Source: Azospirillum sp. TSA2s (GTDB taxonomy: Bacteria > Pseudomonadota > Alphaproteobacteria > Azospirillales > Azospirillaceae). Taken from it: DNA of 64,000 bases. Below the pieces are notes generated by a model. It was not told the DNA's origin. It made no database searches and saw only the letters and a list, made by a program, of their open reading frames with translations. The position numbers were made by a program, and so were the translations under genes. The stretch covers positions 539,001 through 603,000 of the forward strand of contig NZ_CP039645.1 in NCBI RefSeq assembly GCF_004923315.1. The letters are read 5' to 3'. Positions 26,867 to 35,692 of this stretch are shown piece by piece; the stretch's first letter is position 1; each line of letters begins with the position of its first letter.

Positions 26867-27880
26867 ATGGGAAGCATGCAACTCCTCCCCCCCACCGCGT
26901 CTGCCCATGCCGCCGACATGGATTGGCTGTTTGCCGCCCTGATCGGCACCAGCGCCTTCATCCTATTGCTGGTCTTCGGGCTGATGATCGGCTTCTGCGT
27001 CCGCTACCGGAAGGGCAGCAAGGTGGAGCGCGGCAACCGCCTGGGCCGCACCTGGAGGGTTGAGACCGCCTGGACCGTCGCCACCTTCATCGGTTTTCTC
27101 GGCCTCTATTTCTGGGGAGCGGACCTCTATGTCGGCATCCACAGCCCGCCCAAGGACGCCACCGACATCTATGTCGTCGGCAAGCAGTGGATGTGGAAGA
27201 TCGAACATCCGGGCGGCCAGCGCGAGATCGACACGCTGCATGTCCCGGTCGGCAAGCCGGTGCGGCTGGTGCTGACCTCGCAGGACGTGATCCACGACTT
27301 CGCCATCCCCGCCTTCCGCGTACGTCAGGACGCCGTCCCCGGCCGGTACGAGGCGCTGTGGTTCACGCCGACGAAGGTCGGCGAATACCGCCTGTTCTGC
27401 GCGGAGTTCTGCGGCACCTGGCATGCCCGGATGGGCGGCAGCGTCGTCGTCATGGAGCCGTCCGACTTTCAGCGCTGGCTGGACAGCCAGGACCCCGGCC
27501 CCAGCCTCGCCCAGGAAGGGGAGGCGCTGTTCCGCAGCTATGGCTGCAGCGGCTGCCACGGCACCGCCAGCACCGTCCACGCGCCGAAGCTGGAAGGGCT
27601 GTTCGGCCGGCCGGTGCCGCTGCAGGACGGCCGCACCGTCATCGCCGACGACCGCTATATCCGCGACTCGATCCTGAAGCCGAAGTCGGAGATCGCAGCC
27701 GGCTATCCGCCGGTCATGCCCTCCTTCGCCGGGCAGATCGGCGAGGACGACCTGCTGAAGCTGGTCGCCTACATCAAATCGCTGGCCGACAAGACGGCTG
27801 AAAACTCCCAAACCGGCCAATCGGCCGGACAATCTCAAGCCGGCTCTTCGGCCGGTAGCGCGGAAAGGCCCGCCCAATGA
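26867..27880 (+). CDS. ctaC: Cytochrome c oxidase subunit II fused to cytochrome c (caa3)
   Basis: This 337-residue subunit has two N-terminal transmembrane helices and a cupredoxin domain with CuA ligands (Cys178 and Cys182 in CAEFC, His186 and Met189). A fused cytochrome c domain has haem site CSGCH at 227-231 and a distal MPSF methionine. The fusion defines a caa3-type oxidase that can take electrons directly from a membrane complex. A Gln/Ser/Ala-rich tail with a short repeat ([14 protein letters not shown]) ends it. The ATG is at 26867; the upstream frame is read-through of the SCO gene. Confidence 0.93.
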   Translation: MGSMQLLPPTASAHAADMDWLFAALIGTSAFILLLVFGLMIGFCVRYRKGSKVERGNRLGRTWRVETAWTVATFIGFLGLYFWGADLYVGIHSPPKDATDIYVVGKQWMWKIEHPGGQREIDTLHVPVGKPVRLVLTSQDVIHDFAIPAFRVRQDAVPGRYEALWFTPTKVGEYRLFCAEFCGTWHARMGGSVVVMEPSDFQRWLDSQDPGPSLAQEGEALFRSYGCSGCHGTASTVHAPKLEGLFGRPVPLQDGRTVIADDRYIRDSILKPKSEIAAGYPPVMPSFAGQIGEDDLLKLVAYIKSLADKTAENSQTGQSAGQSQAGSSAGSAERPAQ

Positions 27881-29520
27881 CCACCGCGACCGTGACCGGA
27901 AAGCCGGACGAGCCCGTCGTCGCCACCAGGAACTACCTGACGGAGGAAGGCGTCACGCTGCGGTCCTGGCTGCTGACCAAGGACCACAAGCGGATCGCCA
28001 TCCTCTACACCCTGTCGATCACCTTCTTCTTCTTCGTCGGCGGGGCTGCGGCGACGCTGATCCGGCTGAATCTGGTGACGCCGGCCGGCATCTTCACGCC
28101 GGACATCTACAACCGGCTGTTCACGCTGCATGGCATCGTGATGGTGTGGTTCTTTCTGATCCCGTCGATCCCCAACACCATGGGCAATTTCCTGATCCCG
28201 CTGATGATCGGCGCCAAGGATCTGGCCTTCCCGCGGCTGAACCTGCTGAGCTGGTATCTCTATGTCGGAGCCGGATTCCTGGCGCTGTTCGCCATCCTGA
28301 TCGGCGGGGTCGACACCGGCTGGACCTTCTACACGCCGTTTTCCTCGCTCTATTCCAACGGCTATGTGGTGCTGGCGCTTGCCGCCGTGTTCGCCATCGG
28401 CTTCTCCTCAATCCTGACCGGACTGAACTTCATCGTCACCACCCACCGGATGCGGGCACCGGGGATGACGTGGTACCGGCTGCCGGTTTTCGTCTGGTCG
28501 AACTACGCCACCTCCGTCATCATGGTGCTGGCGACGCCGGTGCTGGCGATCACGCTGATGCTGGTGGCGGTGGAACGGCTGCTGCGGGTCGGCATCTTCG
28601 ACCCGGCGCTGGGCGGCGACCCGCTGCTGTTCCAGCACCTGTTCTGGTTCTACTCCCACCCCGCGGTCTACATCATGATCCTGCCGGGCTTCGGCGTGAT
28701 CAGCGAGATCGTGCCCTGCTTCGCCCGCAAGCCGCTGTTCGGATACAAGTTCGTGGTGTGGTCCAGCATCACCATCGCGATCATCGGCTTCTTCGTGTGG
28801 GCGCACCACATGTTCGTCGCCGGCATCTCGCTCTATGCCGGGCTGGTCTTCTCGCTGCTCAGCTACGTCATCGCGGTGCCGTCGGCGATCAAGGTGTTCA
28901 ACTGGACCGCCACGCTGCACAAGGGCTGGATCAGCTTCGACGCGCCGATGCTCTATGCCCTGGGCTTCATCGGGCTGTTCACCATCGGCGGGCTGACCGG
29001 ACTGTTCGTCGCCAACCTCGCGTTCGATGTCCATGTCACCGACACCTATTTCGTCGTGGCGCACTTCCACTACATCATGGTCGGCGGCATGGTCAGCGCC
29101 TATTTCGGCGGGCTGCATTACTGGTGGCCCAAGGTGACGGGGCGGCTTTATCCGGAATGGTGGGCGCGCATCGCGGCCCTGCTGATCTTCTTCGGCTTCA
29201 ACCTGACCTTCTTCCCGCAATTCATCCTGGGCTATCTGGGGATGGAGCGGCGTTACTATTCCTATCCGCCGGAATTCCAGGCCTGGAACATCTTCTCGTC
29301 GGCCGGCGCATCGGTGCTGGCGGTCGGCTATGCCCTGCCCTTCTTCTATCTCGGCTGGTCGCTGTTCCGCGGCAAGCGGGCAGGATCCAACCCGTGGGCG
29401 GCGACCGGGCTGGAATGGCAGACCTCCTCCCCCCCGCCCGCCCACAATTTCGACAAGACGCCCACAGTCACCCGACCGCCCTACCAGTACCGGCCGGAAC
29501 CGGAGCCGCAGGATGTCTGA
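27877..29520 (+). CDS. ctaD: Cytochrome c oxidase subunit I
   Basis: This 547-residue catalytic subunit of an A-type haem-copper oxidase has twelve or more helices. Canonical elements are the low-spin haem histidine in [11 protein letters not shown], the CuB histidine with the cross-linked tyrosine in [14 protein letters not shown], the histidine pair in VWAHHMFV, and [11 protein letters not shown] for haem ligands. It overlaps ctaC by four bases and ctaE by eight. Confidence 0.95.
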   Translation: MTTATVTGKPDEPVVATRNYLTEEGVTLRSWLLTKDHKRIAILYTLSITFFFFVGGAAATLIRLNLVTPAGIFTPDIYNRLFTLHGIVMVWFFLIPSIPNTMGNFLIPLMIGAKDLAFPRLNLLSWYLYVGAGFLALFAILIGGVDTGWTFYTPFSSLYSNGYVVLALAAVFAIGFSSILTGLNFIVTTHRMRAPGMTWYRLPVFVWSNYATSVIMVLATPVLAITLMLVAVERLLRVGIFDPALGGDPLLFQHLFWFYSHPAVYIMILPGFGVISEIVPCFARKPLFGYKFVVWSSITIAIIGFFVWAHHMFVAGISLYAGLVFSLLSYVIAVPSAIKVFNWTATLHKGWISFDAPMLYALGFIGLFTIGGLTGLFVANLAFDVHVTDTYFVVAHFHYIMVGGMVSAYFGGLHYWWPKVTGRLYPEWWARIAALLIFFGFNLTFFPQFILGYLGMERRYYSYPPEFQAWNIFSSAGASVLAVGYALPFFYLGWSLFRGKRAGSNPWAATGLEWQTSSPPPAHNFDKTPTVTRPPYQYRPEPEPQDV

Positions 29521-30169
29521 CGCACCCGTCATCCCACAGCCCGAACCGCAATACGAGACGGCGGAACAGCAGGCGGAGACCGCAACCTTCGGCATGTGGG
29601 TGTTCCTGGCGACGGAGATTCTGTTCTTCGGCGGGATGCTGCTGGCCTACACATGGCTGCGCACCACCTACCCGGAAGGCGTGGCGGAGGCCGGGCGCCA
29701 CACCAAGATCGTCATCGGCTCCGTCAACACGCTGGTGCTGCTGACCAGCAGCCTCACCATGGCCTGGGCCGTCCATGCGGCGGAGCATGGCCGGCGCAAG
29801 GCTCTGACCCGGCTGCTGGTGGTCACGGCCCTGCTCGGGCTGCTGTTCCTCGGGCTGAAGGGCTACGAGTACCACAAGGAGTGGACCGAACATCTGGTGC
29901 CGGGGCTGAACTTCCACGAGGACAGCGTGCATTCCCAGACCATCGAGCTGTTCTATTTCCTCTATTTCCTGCTGACGGGCATCCACGGCATCCACGTCAC
30001 CATCGGCATCGGGCTGATCGCGGTGATGGCGGTGCGGGCGCGGCACGGCGCCTTCTCCTCCCGCCATTACACGCCGGTGGAGGTGACGGGGCTGTACTGG
30101 CACTTTGTCGACATCGTCTGGATTTTCCTCTACCCGCTGATCTATCTGGTCGGACGGAGCGGACCATGA
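29513..30169 (+). CDS. ctaE: Cytochrome c oxidase subunit III
   Basis: This 218-residue membrane subunit III has about five helices. Family features are [19 protein letters not shown] near the N-terminus, a conserved glutamate in [19 protein letters not shown] and [19 protein letters not shown] at the C-terminus. It stabilises subunit I and the proton path. The ATG lies inside the ctaD end, and its stop overlaps the next gene. Confidence 0.93.
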   Translation: MSDAPVIPQPEPQYETAEQQAETATFGMWVFLATEILFFGGMLLAYTWLRTTYPEGVAEAGRHTKIVIGSVNTLVLLTSSLTMAWAVHAAEHGRRKALTRLLVVTALLGLLFLGLKGYEYHKEWTEHLVPGLNFHEDSVHSQTIELFYFLYFLLTGIHGIHVTIGIGLIAVMAVRARHGAFSSRHYTPVEVTGLYWHFVDIVWIFLYPLIYLVGRSGP

Positions 30170-30498
30170 AGGCGCCTCCCCTCCCGCTGTTGTTGACCTG
30201 GGCGGCGCTGCTGGCTTTGCTGGCGGCGACGCTGGCACTTGCCTATGTGCCGCTGCCGGGGCCGATGAACGTCGTCGTCGCACTCAGCATCTCGGTGGCG
30301 AAGGCGCTTCTGGTGCTGGCGCTGTTCATGAAGCTGTTCCGCGCTCCGGCGCTGACCCGCGCGGCTGCGGCGGCTGGGCTGTTCTGGCTGGCGGTCCTGT
30401 TCGCGCTGTCGGCGACGGACTACCTGACCCGCAAAGTGGAGCATGCGGGCGACCTGCCGGCGCCCACGGGACGCGAACACCAGCCGGGCAACCGTTGA
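30166..30498 (+). CDS. Cytochrome c oxidase subunit IV-like membrane protein
   Basis: This 110-residue protein has three predicted helices (about 8-27, 33-52 and 62-82) and the ALFMKLFR segment typical of prokaryotic subunit IV (COX4/CyoD-like). The C-terminal tail is polar. It is the last oxidase gene of the operon, coupled to ctaE by an ATGA overlap. Confidence 0.8.
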   Translation: MKAPPLPLLLTWAALLALLAATLALAYVPLPGPMNVVVALSISVAKALLVLALFMKLFRAPALTRAAAAAGLFWLAVLFALSATDYLTRKVEHAGDLPAPTGREHQPGNR

Positions 30499-30523
30499 TC
30501 CGGCAAAGGAGGAGGCAGACGCG

Positions 30524-30997
30524 ATGCATTCAGACGCCACCAGCCGGCTGGTCGATGCCGTGGTCCGCACCCGCCGCATGCTGGACGCCGCACGGCGCGA
30601 GGCCATCGAACATTTCGGCGAAGGCCCCCGCGACGGCCGCAAGGTGACGGTGCTGAAGGACATCCGCGACCTGCACGACCGCATCATCCGGCCCATTACC
30701 GACTCCCGGCAGCCGATCGTCCGCGAGGTCGGCACGGTGTGGTTCCAGGAGGACATCGACCTCGTCCACGAGATGCCGCGCGCGATCGTCCATTTCACCT
30801 CGCTCGACACCGGGATGGATGCCCCGCGCGCCTATATGACCTTCCATGTCGGAGAGGACGGCACGACCTCGGTGTCCGAGAATTTCCTGACGCCGGTGAA
30901 GACGACAGACGTGCTGACCTGCCGGCTGGACGATCTCGACAGCGAGACCGTCGCCGGGATGATCGACAGATTCCTGGCCAAGGCGATGCAGGGATGA
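30524..30997 (+). CDS. Hypothetical protein after oxidase operon
   Basis: This 157-residue soluble protein has no recognised family. It is an alpha/beta protein with an N-terminal helical part and a beta-rich middle. It has no signal peptide, cysteine motif or nucleotide-binding motif. A strong AAAGGAGGAGG Shine-Dalgarno precedes ATG 30524, 26 bases after the subunit IV gene, so it is probably the last gene of the act-cox operon. Confidence 0.55.
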   Translation: MHSDATSRLVDAVVRTRRMLDAARREAIEHFGEGPRDGRKVTVLKDIRDLHDRIIRPITDSRQPIVREVGTVWFQEDIDLVHEMPRAIVHFTSLDTGMDAPRAYMTFHVGEDGTTSVSENFLTPVKTTDVLTCRLDDLDSETVAGMIDRFLAKAMQG

Positions 30998-31232
30998 AGA
31001 GCGACATGACCCTGCCCGCAATGCGTAAGCTGCCGTAGACGCTCCCCGCCGCGACAATCTGCAGTCCCGGGTGTTCACACAAAGTTGGTTTTCCATAAAC
31101 CATGCGCCTTGACTCCGGCGCTGGATTTGTGTGCAGTGCAACATAATTCCCCGTGCATGAACCTGGACGGCCGCCGTCGAATCAAGGCGCCCAACCGAGG
31201 TCGCCCCAACATCCATGACGGCTGGAGATGTC

Positions 31233-31427
31233 ATGATCGAGTTGTTCCTCGTGGTCTGCCTCGTTTCCGATCCCGACCGCTGCACTGTCGAACGCCCCGC
31301 ATTCCAGGAACCGTTCGTCAATGTGATGGCCTGTTCGCGCAACGGTATGTTCCGGGCCGCCGAATGGGCGGAACAGCACCCGAAATACACCGTCCGCCGC
31401 TGGAAATGCGGACAGCGCCAGATCTGA
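31233..31427 (+). CDS. Conserved 64-residue alphaproteobacterial protein
   Basis: This small protein begins MIELFLVVCLVSDPDRC and ends WAEQHPKYTVRRWKCGQ. It fits a widespread small family in alphaproteobacteria with an N-terminal hydrophobic segment, conserved cysteines and a terminal W..KRW.C-type motif. ATG 31233 has GGAG five bases upstream. The function is unknown. It stands alone. The 30998-31232 stretch before it holds nothing else that I can identify. Confidence 0.6.
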   Translation: MIELFLVVCLVSDPDRCTVERPAFQEPFVNVMACSRNGMFRAAEWAEQHPKYTVRRWKCGQRQI

Positions 31428-31442
31428 TACGGGTGAGCCGGC

Positions 31443-31523
31443 AAGGGGCGGGTGGTTTTCGGTGCGTCCGCAATGCGCCCGGGCATGATGCCGCGCGGCC
31501 ACCCCGAAAGACACCCACCCCTT
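31443..31523. terminator. Long imperfect stem with T tract
   Basis: AAGGGGCGGGTG (31443-31454) pairs with CACCCACCCCTT (31512-31523) with one mismatch. An inner TTTCGG/CCGAAA stem supports it, and TT follows. The apical loop is large. It sits 15 bases after the small gene and probably terminates it. Confidence 0.35.
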
Positions 31524-31551
31524 TTGAGTGGCCCAATTCCATCCGCATCCG

Positions 31552-31573
31552 TGATTGTTATATAGAGCAATCA
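31552..31573. promoter_or_regulatory. TGATTG-N10-CAATCA dyad
   Basis: This AT-rich inverted repeat with six-base arms lies about 65 bases before the quinoprotein-associated small secreted protein. It is a candidate operator or promoter element. A second inverted repeat (CCATGGG/CCCATGG, 31582-31615) follows it. Confidence 0.35.
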
Positions 31574-31637
31574 TTGCTGAACCATGGGACCGTCCTCCCC
31601 GGCACGCGCCCATGGGTAAGATGGGAGAATTCCGGCC

Positions 31638-31982
31638 ATGTCTGTTCGCATCGCGTTTGTCCTCGCGGCGGCCCTGCTGTCGGCGGGTCCTGCCGCCGCC
31701 AGCCCGGCGAACGACTATCCAACGGCGGCGCGGGCCGATTATGTGATCGCCTGCATGGCGTCCAACGGGCAGTCGCACATCGTCATGGAGAAATGCGCCT
31801 GCAGCATCGACGCCATCGCCGACCGCATCAGCTATGACGACTACACGGCCATCGAGACGGTGAAGGTGATGGCCGACCAACCGGGCGAGCGCGCCGGAAT
31901 TTTCCGCAGCGCGGGCTGGGCCAAGGACCTGATGGACCGCTTCCGCCAGGCCCAGGTCGCCGCCGACCGCCAGTGCTTCTGA
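31638..31982 (+). CDS. Small secreted protein of quinoprotein gene clusters
   Basis: This 114-residue protein has a Sec signal peptide (cleavage near AAAS). The mature part holds three cysteines, in VIACMAS, EKCACS and the C-terminal QCF, and a SYDDYT segment. Similar small proteins (YP..AR..YV..CM....G) often accompany PQQ-dependent alcohol dehydrogenase genes. Its job is unknown; electron transfer or assembly in the quinoprotein relay is a guess from context. It runs towards the SoxYZ-like gene, 31 bases away. Confidence 0.6.
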   Translation: MSVRIAFVLAAALLSAGPAAASPANDYPTAARADYVIACMASNGQSHIVMEKCACSIDAIADRISYDDYTAIETVKVMADQPGERAGIFRSAGWAKDLMDRFRQAQVAADRQCF

Positions 31983-32013
31983 CCAGTGCTTCCGAAAGGA
32001 TCACGGCCGGCGG

Positions 32014-32838
32014 CTAAAGCGCCGGCTCGTCCTTGCGGCTTCCGGCCGTCAGGGGAACGGTACGGGTGAAGGTGGCGCCCTTGGTGTCGTGGGCGACCAC
32101 CTCCAGGCTGCCGCCCTCCACCGGAACGAAACTGAAGCGGAGGTTCGGGTCTTCACTGATGGAGATGTCGGTGTCCGCCTCCAGCACCGTCTGCCCGCCG
32201 ACCCGGATGGCGATGGATTGGACATAATGGGCGGGGATATAGGTGCGGCTGACCTGATCGAACTGCAGACCGCTGCTGTTGGGATGGCTGATCATGACCT
32301 GGGCCGTCGCCGGGCTGCCGGGAGTCTGCGTCTCCGGCAGTTTCACCTTGATGCGGCCGAGGCGCGCCATCGCCTCCTGCGGGTCCTTGACGGCGGGGGC
32401 GGAACAGCCGCCGGCCGCCTTGACGTAGGCTTCGGTCATCAGCAGCCGGCCGTCCTGGGTCTCCCCCACCGCGCGGACATTGGTGTATTCGTTGACGCGC
32501 ACACGGGTCTCGATGCCGCCGCCGGCACTGGCTGGGCCGAAACGGAAGGTGGCGGCCAGCGGCACCGGGTTCTTGTCGACCAGCAGCGACAGCGTCTTCA
32601 GGCGAAGCGACGATTCGACCTCGACCCGCACCGGAACCAGCGCAGCGTCATAGGCGCGGGCCGGCGCGTCGATGCGGATGCGGTCGCCGGCCTCCTCGAT
32701 CGGCCGGTCCTTGAAGTACATGTCGTGCAGCACGTCCCAGCGCGCCGAGTCGTCAGCCGCATCCCCGGCGGCGAGCACAGGCGTGGACAAGACGACCAAA
32801 AGCCCCATCAGCGGCCCCGATAGCGGAAATCGCGTCAT
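32014..32838 (-). CDS. Quinoprotein dehydrogenase-associated SoxYZ-like carrier
   Basis: This 274-residue periplasmic protein has a signal peptide. Its N-terminal SoxY-like domain (about 45-150) leads to a swinging-arm-like GGCSAP segment, followed by a SoxZ-like immunoglobulin fold (about 165-270, with HPNSSGLQFD). It matches the fused SoxYZ-related proteins found with PQQ alcohol dehydrogenases. SoxYZ carries sulfur intermediates on a cysteine; what this relative carries is not known. It is the last gene of the minus-strand operon, with GGAGGGAG before the start. Confidence 0.85.
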   Translation of the reverse strand: MTRFPLSGPLMGLLVVLSTPVLAAGDAADDSARWDVLHDMYFKDRPIEEAGDRIRIDAPARAYDAALVPVRVEVESSLRLKTLSLLVDKNPVPLAATFRFGPASAGGGIETRVRVNEYTNVRAVGETQDGRLLMTEAYVKAAGGCSAPAVKDPQEAMARLGRIKVKLPETQTPGSPATAQVMISHPNSSGLQFDQVSRTYIPAHYVQSIAIRVGGQTVLEADTDISISEDPNLRFSFVPVEGGSLEVVAHDTKGATFTRTVPLTAGSRKDEPAL

Positions 32839-32874
32839 CGCTCCCTCCCTGGATTTGTCCCGTGGCGTCCGCTC

Positions 32875-33810
32875 CTATTCCCATTCCAGCTCGGCGAAGG
32901 TCGCCGTGACGTTGCGCGGGTTGTATGCATCGAACAACAGCCAGCGGTCCCGTTCGTCCTCCGCCACGCTTGCAACGGCATCCTGGATGCTGCCGCCGGC
33001 CTTCAGCACCCGCCGCACCCCTTCCACCAGCACCGTCAGGTAACGCCGTTCGGCGTCCAGCGCGCCCGGCCAATCGACGACCGCAGGACCATGGCCGGGA
33101 ACGGCACGCACCGCCGGCACCCGCTCCAGGCTGTCGATCACCCGCAGCCAGCCAAGTGCATTGCCGTCCACCGCCGGAAGATGATCGACGAACAGCAGGT
33201 CACCGGCGAACAGGGTACCCGTCTTGCGGTCGAAGACCGTCAGGTCATTGTTGGTGTGCGCCGTGGGATAGGCGGTCATCACGATGATGCGGTTGCCAAG
33301 GTCGATCCGCACCTCCTCGGAAACCGGCCGATCGACCCGGACCGGGGCAATGCCGGCAGCCGCATCCTCCCCCAACTCGTCGGCCAGACGCTGCCGATAG
33401 ACCTCCTGCCGGGCAGCCAGCGCATCCCGGAGATTGGCATGGCCAGTGATCGGCACGTCGGAGAAGGCGGCGTTGCCGAAGACATGGTCGGGGTGCATGT
33501 GGGTGTTGATGACGACCACCGGCTTTCTGTCGGTGCGGGCGGCGATGGCCTCGCGCAGGCGCCGCCCCAGTTCCGGCGTGCCGCCGGTGTCGATGACCGC
33601 CACCCCGCTGTCGCCGACGATGAAGCCCATGTTGGCGGTATCGCCGTGGTTGTCCGGTGCCGGTTCGGCGATGGCGCCCTGGTGGACGAAGACGCCGGGC
33701 GCCACCTCCGTCACCGCCAACGGCTCCGCCGATGCGGACGCGGTTGCCACCATGAGGCACAGCGCGGCGGCCAGCGTCTGGCGACGGCCGATGTCCAGAC
33801 CAGCGGTCAT
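32875..33810 (-). CDS. Quinoprotein relay system zinc metallohydrolase
   Basis: This 311-residue metallo-beta-lactamase-fold protein has an N-terminal Sec/Tat-like signal (RRQTLAAALCL). Zinc ligands are visible in NTHMHPDHVFGN (HXHXDH), a later histidine in PTAHTNND, DLLFVDH and PGHGP. It corresponds to the SoxH-like hydrolases named as part of the quinoprotein relay system. The substrate is unknown. Its start overlaps the CitG-like gene by four bases, linking the periplasmic relay to the H4MPT operon. Confidence 0.85.
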   Translation of the reverse strand: MTAGLDIGRRQTLAAALCLMVATASASAEPLAVTEVAPGVFVHQGAIAEPAPDNHGDTANMGFIVGDSGVAVIDTGGTPELGRRLREAIAARTDRKPVVVINTHMHPDHVFGNAAFSDVPITGHANLRDALAARQEVYRQRLADELGEDAAAGIAPVRVDRPVSEEVRIDLGNRIIVMTAYPTAHTNNDLTVFDRKTGTLFAGDLLFVDHLPAVDGNALGWLRVIDSLERVPAVRAVPGHGPAVVDWPGALDAERRYLTVLVEGVRRVLKAGGSIQDAVASVAEDERDRWLLFDAYNPRNVTATFAELEWE

Positions 33811-34676
33811 GCCCGTGTTCCTGTGTGGGCGTCTTCCCGCTTCTCCAGCCAATAGGCGAAGAGGCTGGCGACGGTGAGGTCGGCGGAGGTGCCGGGGTTG
33901 ATGCCCTGCCATTTCAGTCGCGCATCGAAAACGAACAGATGCTCGCGCCGAAGGGCTGCCGACGATGCCTCCGCCACCTGCCTGCGCACATCGCGGGCTT
34001 CGGTCAGCACGGCCGCGGCAATCACCTCCCCATGCTTGCGCAGGATGTGGCTGTCGGGGAAGGAGGTCAGGAATTCCAGGTAAACGGCTTCGGCCAGCGA
34101 CACCGCATCGGCGTCCGCCGCCGACCTGTTCGCCAGCGACCGGGCGCAGGCGACACCGATGTCGAAAACGTCGCGGTAGCCGTCGGCATATTGGGCGGCG
34201 ATGCGGTCGCGCGACCGGGCGGCTGCCATCGCCTCGCGCAGGTCCACCGTCGCCGGGCCGGCGACGTCATGCTCCGGCGCTTGGCCCAGCCCGCCGGGCG
34301 AAGCAAGGCGGATCGCCGCGAACGCAGCCTCGGCATCGTCCACAGTCAGCGTTCCCAGCACATCGCCCACCCGATCCCGCAGAGGGCGCACGGCCGGCAT
34401 CTCGGCGGCGTAGGCCAGCGGGGCGCATAGCAGCAGGATGCCAAGGTTGGTGTTGCAGCCCACCACCGCGCGGGTTGCCTGCACCGCCCGCAGGATGCGT
34501 TCGCCAACCGGAGCATGCGCCCGCGCGATCTCAGGGGCAGCAGCCTCCGCCGACAGCAGGAAGTCCTCCACCGTCATGCCGTGGCCGGCGGCGTGCACAT
34601 GGACGTTGCCGGGCTTCAGCGCCATCACCTCCGTCCGGCAGACGGCCATGAACAGCTCTGCCACCGCGGCGCTCAT
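33807..34676 (-). CDS. Triphosphoribosyl-dephospho-CoA synthase-like protein (CitG/MdcB)
   Basis: This 289-residue protein shows CitG-family features: LKPGNVHVHAAGHGM, the ATP-binding segment CNTNLGILLLCAPL, and the C-terminal NPGTSADLTVASLFAYW. CitG makes the prosthetic-group precursor of citrate lyase, but no lyase genes are present. In methylotroph gene clusters such genes accompany mch and mtdB and are thought to act in biosynthesis of H4MPT or methanofuran; this is inference. It is coupled to mch (overlap 34673-34676) and to the zinc hydrolase (33807-33810). Confidence 0.8.
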   Translation of the reverse strand: MSAAVAELFMAVCRTEVMALKPGNVHVHAAGHGMTVEDFLLSAEAAAPEIARAHAPVGERILRAVQATRAVVGCNTNLGILLLCAPLAYAAEMPAVRPLRDRVGDVLGTLTVDDAEAAFAAIRLASPGGLGQAPEHDVAGPATVDLREAMAAARSRDRIAAQYADGYRDVFDIGVACARSLANRSAADADAVSLAEAVYLEFLTSFPDSHILRKHGEVIAAAVLTEARDVRRQVAEASSAALRREHLFVFDARLKWQGINPGTSADLTVASLFAYWLEKREDAHTGTRA

Positions 34677-35692
34677 CCCCCCGCCTCTTTGGCCCCCGCC
34701 TCTTTGACCCCTGCCCCTCCACACCCTGTCCCGCTGAAGGAGCGGTCGAGCATGTCCGGCGCAAGGCGCCCGCCATGGAAGCTGCGCCCACTGTCGAGCG
34801 CAGTCACCACCACGCGGGCCGGTGCGAACAGCAGGGGATCGATGGCGTAGAAATCCTTGTTCACCGCCGCAAACACCTCGGCGAAGGGACGCCCGTAGTC
34901 GCGGGACTCCGTGCTGGGCAAGCGCCGCGCCAGATCGGCGGCGGCATCCTCCGGTCCGGTGACGAAAAGCTGGACGGTGCCGCCGAACAGGATGGCGTCG
35001 TTGGTCCGCCCCATCGCCTCGACAAAGCCCTTGCCGGGCGGCGGCAGGGGAGCCACGCCGACTCCGTCGGCGACATGCTCCAGCGGGAAGCCCAGCGCAT
35101 GCACCTTGTGCATTGCCACCTCCAGCACACGGGCGACGATCTGTACCGTGCCGGCGAGGCTTGCCGTCGGCGTCAGCACCAGCGTCAGCCGCTCCGGCGC
35201 CACCCCGCAATCGGCCGCGATCCGCTCGACCAGCGGGGCCGGCGGGACGGCACCGCTTTCCAGCACCAGCACGGCGGGATCGCCGCTGTCGCCATAGCCC
35301 AACTCGTCGAACAGCGTCTCCTTGCGGGCAAGGGCGCGGCCGGGGCCGGAGCCGAGCGCGAAGAAGGACCCGGCCTCGTCCTTGTGCGACAGGCTCCAGC
35401 CGGCATATTGGCTGCCCAGGCAGGCGAGCACCGGATCGGTGCTGTGCACCGCCACCTGGAAAGGCCAGCGGTCGGACTGGGTGTCGGCCTGGAGCGTCAC
35501 CCGGCCCAGACCACCCATGCACAGCTCGGCGATACGCCGCCCGGCCTCCAGACCGCCGGAGCGGGCGATTCCGCCATCGACGATCGTCGCGCCGGCCAAA
35601 CTGTCGATGCCGAGCCGCAACTGTGCCGCATCGGCGACCAGGGCGGCGGCGAGCGGGCCGGCAAGGGCCGACAGGCTGGGGCGCTGCTGCAT
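34673..35692 (-). CDS. mch: Methenyl-H4MPT cyclohydrolase
   Basis: This 339-residue Mch hydrolyses methenyl-tetrahydromethanopterin to formyl-H4MPT in the cytoplasm, the third step of the formaldehyde oxidation pathway. The family pattern is seen in GATIVDGGIARSGGLEAGRR, PVLACLGSQYAGWSLS, GSGPGRALA and NKDFYAIDPLLFAPA. ATG 35692 shares one base with the mtdB stop; the GTG three bases earlier is an alternative. The C-terminus ends in an Ala/Gly/Glu-rich extension (VKEAGAKEAGG), longer than usual. Confidence 0.92.
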   Translation of the reverse strand: MQQRPSLSALAGPLAAALVADAAQLRLGIDSLAGATIVDGGIARSGGLEAGRRIAELCMGGLGRVTLQADTQSDRWPFQVAVHSTDPVLACLGSQYAGWSLSHKDEAGSFFALGSGPGRALARKETLFDELGYGDSGDPAVLVLESGAVPPAPLVERIAADCGVAPERLTLVLTPTASLAGTVQIVARVLEVAMHKVHALGFPLEHVADGVGVAPLPPPGKGFVEAMGRTNDAILFGGTVQLFVTGPEDAAADLARRLPSTESRDYGRPFAEVFAAVNKDFYAIDPLLFAPARVVVTALDSGRSFHGGRLAPDMLDRSFSGTGCGGAGVKEAGAKEAGG

